Positions 4,815 through 6,439 of a stretch of 6,439 bases of DNA are shown here, piece by piece. Within the stretch, counting starts at the first letter, position 1; each line of letters opens with the position of its first letter. The DNA is from Methanosphaera sp. rholeuAM130 (GTDB lineage: Archaea; Methanobacteriota; Methanobacteria; Methanobacteriales; Methanobacteriaceae): contig MUZY01000257.1 of NCBI GenBank assembly GCA_003266065.1, positions 1 through 6,439 of the forward strand. The letters run 5' to 3'. The notes beneath the pieces were generated by a model that saw nothing but the letters and a program-made list of their open reading frames with translations, was not told the DNA's origin and made no database searches. The position numbers were made by a program, and so were the translations under genes.

Positions 4815-5696
4815 ATGAATTCAATTAAAATAGACGATACTTATGCAGAAGCTTTTGAAACAAAAGCATCATATTTATTAATTACAGCTGCAACAAGAGA
4901 ATTGGCATATACTGCAGCAGTTGAAGCAACAGGATTTGCAACATCATTTATAGGATGTCCAGCAGAAGCAGGGATTGATGGATATGTGGAATCATCAAAG
5001 ACACCTGACGGAAGGCCAGGATATTCTATTATAATATGTCAGAACACGACAAAAAAACTAGAGCAACAGTTGCTTGAAAGGATAGGTCAATGCGTATTAA
5101 CAGCTGCTACAACAGCAGTATATAATTTATTGCCTGAAAGTCAGATTCAATCAAATCTAGGATTTAAACTATCCTTCTTTGCAGATGGATATCAGGAAAA
5201 AATTGAACGATATGACAGAACATTATATAAAATACCGGTAATGTCAGGTGACTTTCTAATAGAAGAAAACATTGGCATAACAGATGCAGTTGCAGGTGGA
5301 AATCTATACATTACTGCTAAGACACAACAGACAGCACTGGTTGCAGCACAAGCAGCAGTAAATGCAATCAGAGAAATTCCTGGTGTAATCACACCATTTC
5401 CGGGGGGAATCGTCGCTTCAGGCTCAAAGGTTGGATCTAAGAAATATGATTTTATGCATGCAACAACCAATGAAAGATACTGTCCAACATTAAAAGATAA
5501 GATATCCGATTCAAAATTATCAAAGGATACTAATGGAGTATATGAAATAGTATTTGACGGATTGGATGAAGAAAGAATCAACCTTGCAACACAATCTGCG
5601 ATAAATGCCATAAAGACCATACCTGATGTGCAGGAAATATCCGCAGGTAATTTCGGTGGAAAGCTTGGAAAATATAAAATCCATTTAAAGAGGTAG
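4815..5696 (+). CDS. ftr: Formylmethanofuran:tetrahydromethanopterin N-formyltransferase
   Basis: Cytosolic enzyme of the C1 branch of methanogenesis. It transfers the formyl group from formylmethanofuran to N5 of tetrahydromethanopterin, reversibly. The protein has 293 residues against about 297 in the family and spans both ferredoxin-like lobes. Recognisable stretches include IKIDDTYAEAF (4-14), EATGFATS (37-44), CPAEAGI (48-54), TPDGRPGY (63-70), ERIGQCVLTAAT (88-99), KLSFFADGYQE (118-128), GITDAVAGGNLYI (154-166), FPGGIVASGSKVGSKKY (195-211) and ISAGNFGGKLGKY near the C-terminus. Compared with well-known orthologues as I recall them, the second half of lobe one looks more diverged, and the usual acidic/aromatic tail is replaced by a basic IHLKR end. 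It could be the sole Ftr of a methanol-reducing species or a second paralogue. ATG 4815 is chosen over ATG 4797 because of the strong Shine-Dalgarno. The NAD(P)HX repair gene follows after 3 bases in the same operon. Confidence 0.96.
   Translation: MNSIKIDDTYAEAFETKASYLLITAATRELAYTAAVEATGFATSFIGCPAEAGIDGYVESSKTPDGRPGYSIIICQNTTKKLEQQLLERIGQCVLTAATTAVYNLLPESQIQSNLGFKLSFFADGYQEKIERYDRTLYKIPVMSGDFLIEENIGITDAVAGGNLYITAKTQQTALVAAQAAVNAIREIPGVITPFPGGIVASGSKVGSKKYDFMHATTNERYCPTLKDKISDSKLSKDTNGVYEIVFDGLDEERINLATQSAINAIKTIPDVQEISAGNFGGKLGKYKIHLKR
5689..5694 (+). promoter_or_regulatory. Shine-Dalgarno of the NAD(P)HX repair gene, inside the end of ftr
   Basis: AGAGGT overlaps the last codons and the first base of the stop of ftr and lies 5 bases before ATG 5700. 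With only three bases between the genes, translation is probably coupled. Confidence 0.7.
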
Positions 5697-5699
5697 AAT

Positions 5700-6439
5700 A
5701 TGAAAGGTCAATTAACGCCACAGGATATGAAATCAGTAGATAATAATACGGCATATAATAACATTCCTACAATAGTACTGATGGAAAATGCAGGTTCACA
5801 AATAGCATATTATATAATCAATAATTATCCTGATAAGAAAAAGGTATCCATATATTCAGGAACCGGTGGAAATGGTGGGGATGGATTTGTAATAGCAAGA
5901 CACCTGTTAAACCATGACTACAGGGTACATTTATTCTTGCTTGCAAAAGCTGAAAACATAAAAAATCCCGATTCCCTACTTAACTGGAATGCAATAGTCA
6001 ATGTATCAAAGGCCGATGAAAAGTTGAAAATAGAAAGTATCACAGATTCATCACAAATCAAACCGGACAATTCTGATATAATCATCGATGCAATACTGGG
6101 AACTGGCGTTAAGGGAAAGATACGACAGCCTACTTCTAAGGCCATTGATACTATAAATTTTTCACCTGCAACAGTCATATCTGTCGATGTGCCTTCAGGT
6201 TTAAATCCATTAACCGGTGAGGTTGAAGACAAATGTGTCATAGCCCATACAACACTTACCTTGCACAAGCCAAAAACGGGAATTATCAAAGCCCAAAACA
6301 GTTATACAGGTAACGTGGAGGTATTGGATATAGGAATACCGAAGGTGTCAGAAATTTATACAGGCCGGGGGGACCTGCTTAAAATACCACGGGCAGGAAA
6401 AGATTCACATAAAGGACAGAACGGTTCTGTATTGATTGT
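5700..6439 (+). CDS. nnr: Bifunctional NAD(P)H-hydrate epimerase / ADP-dependent dehydratase (partial, runs off right edge)
   Basis: Cofactor repair enzyme. The N-terminal YjeF/NnrE domain epimerises hydrated NAD(P)H, and the C-terminal NnrD (ribokinase-like) domain dehydrates it back to NAD(P)H using ADP. The frame is open for 246 codons from ATG 5700 and has no stop before the window end. Epimerase motifs are MENAG (28-32), SGTGGNGGDGFVIARHL (53-69, the glycine-rich loop), DAILGTG (130-136) and SVDVPSGL (161-168, containing the family's conserved Asp). The domain ends around 215, and KDSHKGQNGSVLI at the edge is the typical opening of the NnrD domain, so a fused protein of about 500 residues is expected. 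Canonical GNNGGDG reads GGNGGDG here, a single substitution in the loop. It is the second gene of the ftr operon and probably translationally coupled. The dehydratase catalytic part is not visible, so the fusion is inferred from the first residues of that domain. Confidence 0.92.
   Translation, partial: MKGQLTPQDMKSVDNNTAYNNIPTIVLMENAGSQIAYYIINNYPDKKKVSIYSGTGGNGGDGFVIARHLLNHDYRVHLFLLAKAENIKNPDSLLNWNAIVNVSKADEKLKIESITDSSQIKPDNSDIIIDAILGTGVKGKIRQPTSKAIDTINFSPATVISVDVPSGLNPLTGEVEDKCVIAHTTLTLHKPKTGIIKAQNSYTGNVEVLDIGIPKVSEIYTGRGDLLKIPRAGKDSHKGQNGSVLI

Noticed and set aside
5192..5620. Minus-strand open frame of 142 codons within ftr
   Set aside because: It lies fully antisense to conserved Ftr residues and lacks a ribosome binding site or recognisable motif.
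5918..6289. Minus-strand open frame of 123 codons
   Set aside because: It overlaps the conserved epimerase motifs DAILGTG and SVDVPSGL on the plus strand and has no independent support.
1..6439. CRISPR array, insertion sequence, tRNA/rRNA or defence island
   Set aside because: I saw no regularly spaced direct repeats, transposase-like frame, terminal inverted repeats flanked by duplications, or tRNA-like folds. The gene content is core metabolism and replication.

Overview
This is an A+T-rich stretch of an archaeal chromosome, most likely from a host-associated methanogen of the order Methanobacteriales (Methanosphaera or Methanobrevibacter type). The evidence is a methanogenesis C1 enzyme (formylmethanofuran:tetrahydromethanopterin formyltransferase, Ftr), an archaeal family B DNA polymerase, promoter sites of the BRE/TATA kind, and Shine-Dalgarno sequences close to GGAGGTGAT. 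The genus is inferred from composition and gene content and cannot be fixed without a search.

Layout. Positions 1-1486 (minus strand) hold the N-terminal 495 codons of a family B DNA polymerase that runs off the left edge. An 87-base divergent spacer with one palindromic TATA element separates it from a plus-strand pair: a GNAT acetyltransferase of unknown substrate (1574-2191) and a glyoxalase-II-like metallo-beta-lactamase-fold hydrolase (2215-2847). The hydrolase meets a minus-strand TrkA-type K+ regulatory protein (2879-3556) tail to tail. A divergent intergenic region of about 185 bases (3557-3741), rich in inverted repeats, separates trkA from a plus-strand multi-pass membrane protein of the UPF0104/flippase-like family (3742-4767). 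Next come ftr (4815-5696) and, three bases after it, a bifunctional NAD(P)HX epimerase/dehydratase gene (5700 to the right edge, partial).

Function. The genes are mostly core functions: replication, one-carbon transfer to tetrahydromethanopterin, repair of damaged nicotinamide cofactors, potassium homeostasis and envelope lipid or glycan handling. Only ftr and the NAD(P)HX repair gene, and the GNAT and MBL genes, look co-transcribed. Ribosome binding sites support shorter forms than the longest open frames for the MBL hydrolase, TrkA, the membrane protein and Ftr.

I found no mobile element, CRISPR array, RNA gene, defence system or frameshift. The window looks like an ordinary chromosomal region. 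The points worth a second look are the two divergent promoter regions, the somewhat divergent Ftr and its coupling to cofactor repair, the possible split of the polymerase gene beyond the left edge, and the uncharacterised GNAT/MBL pair.
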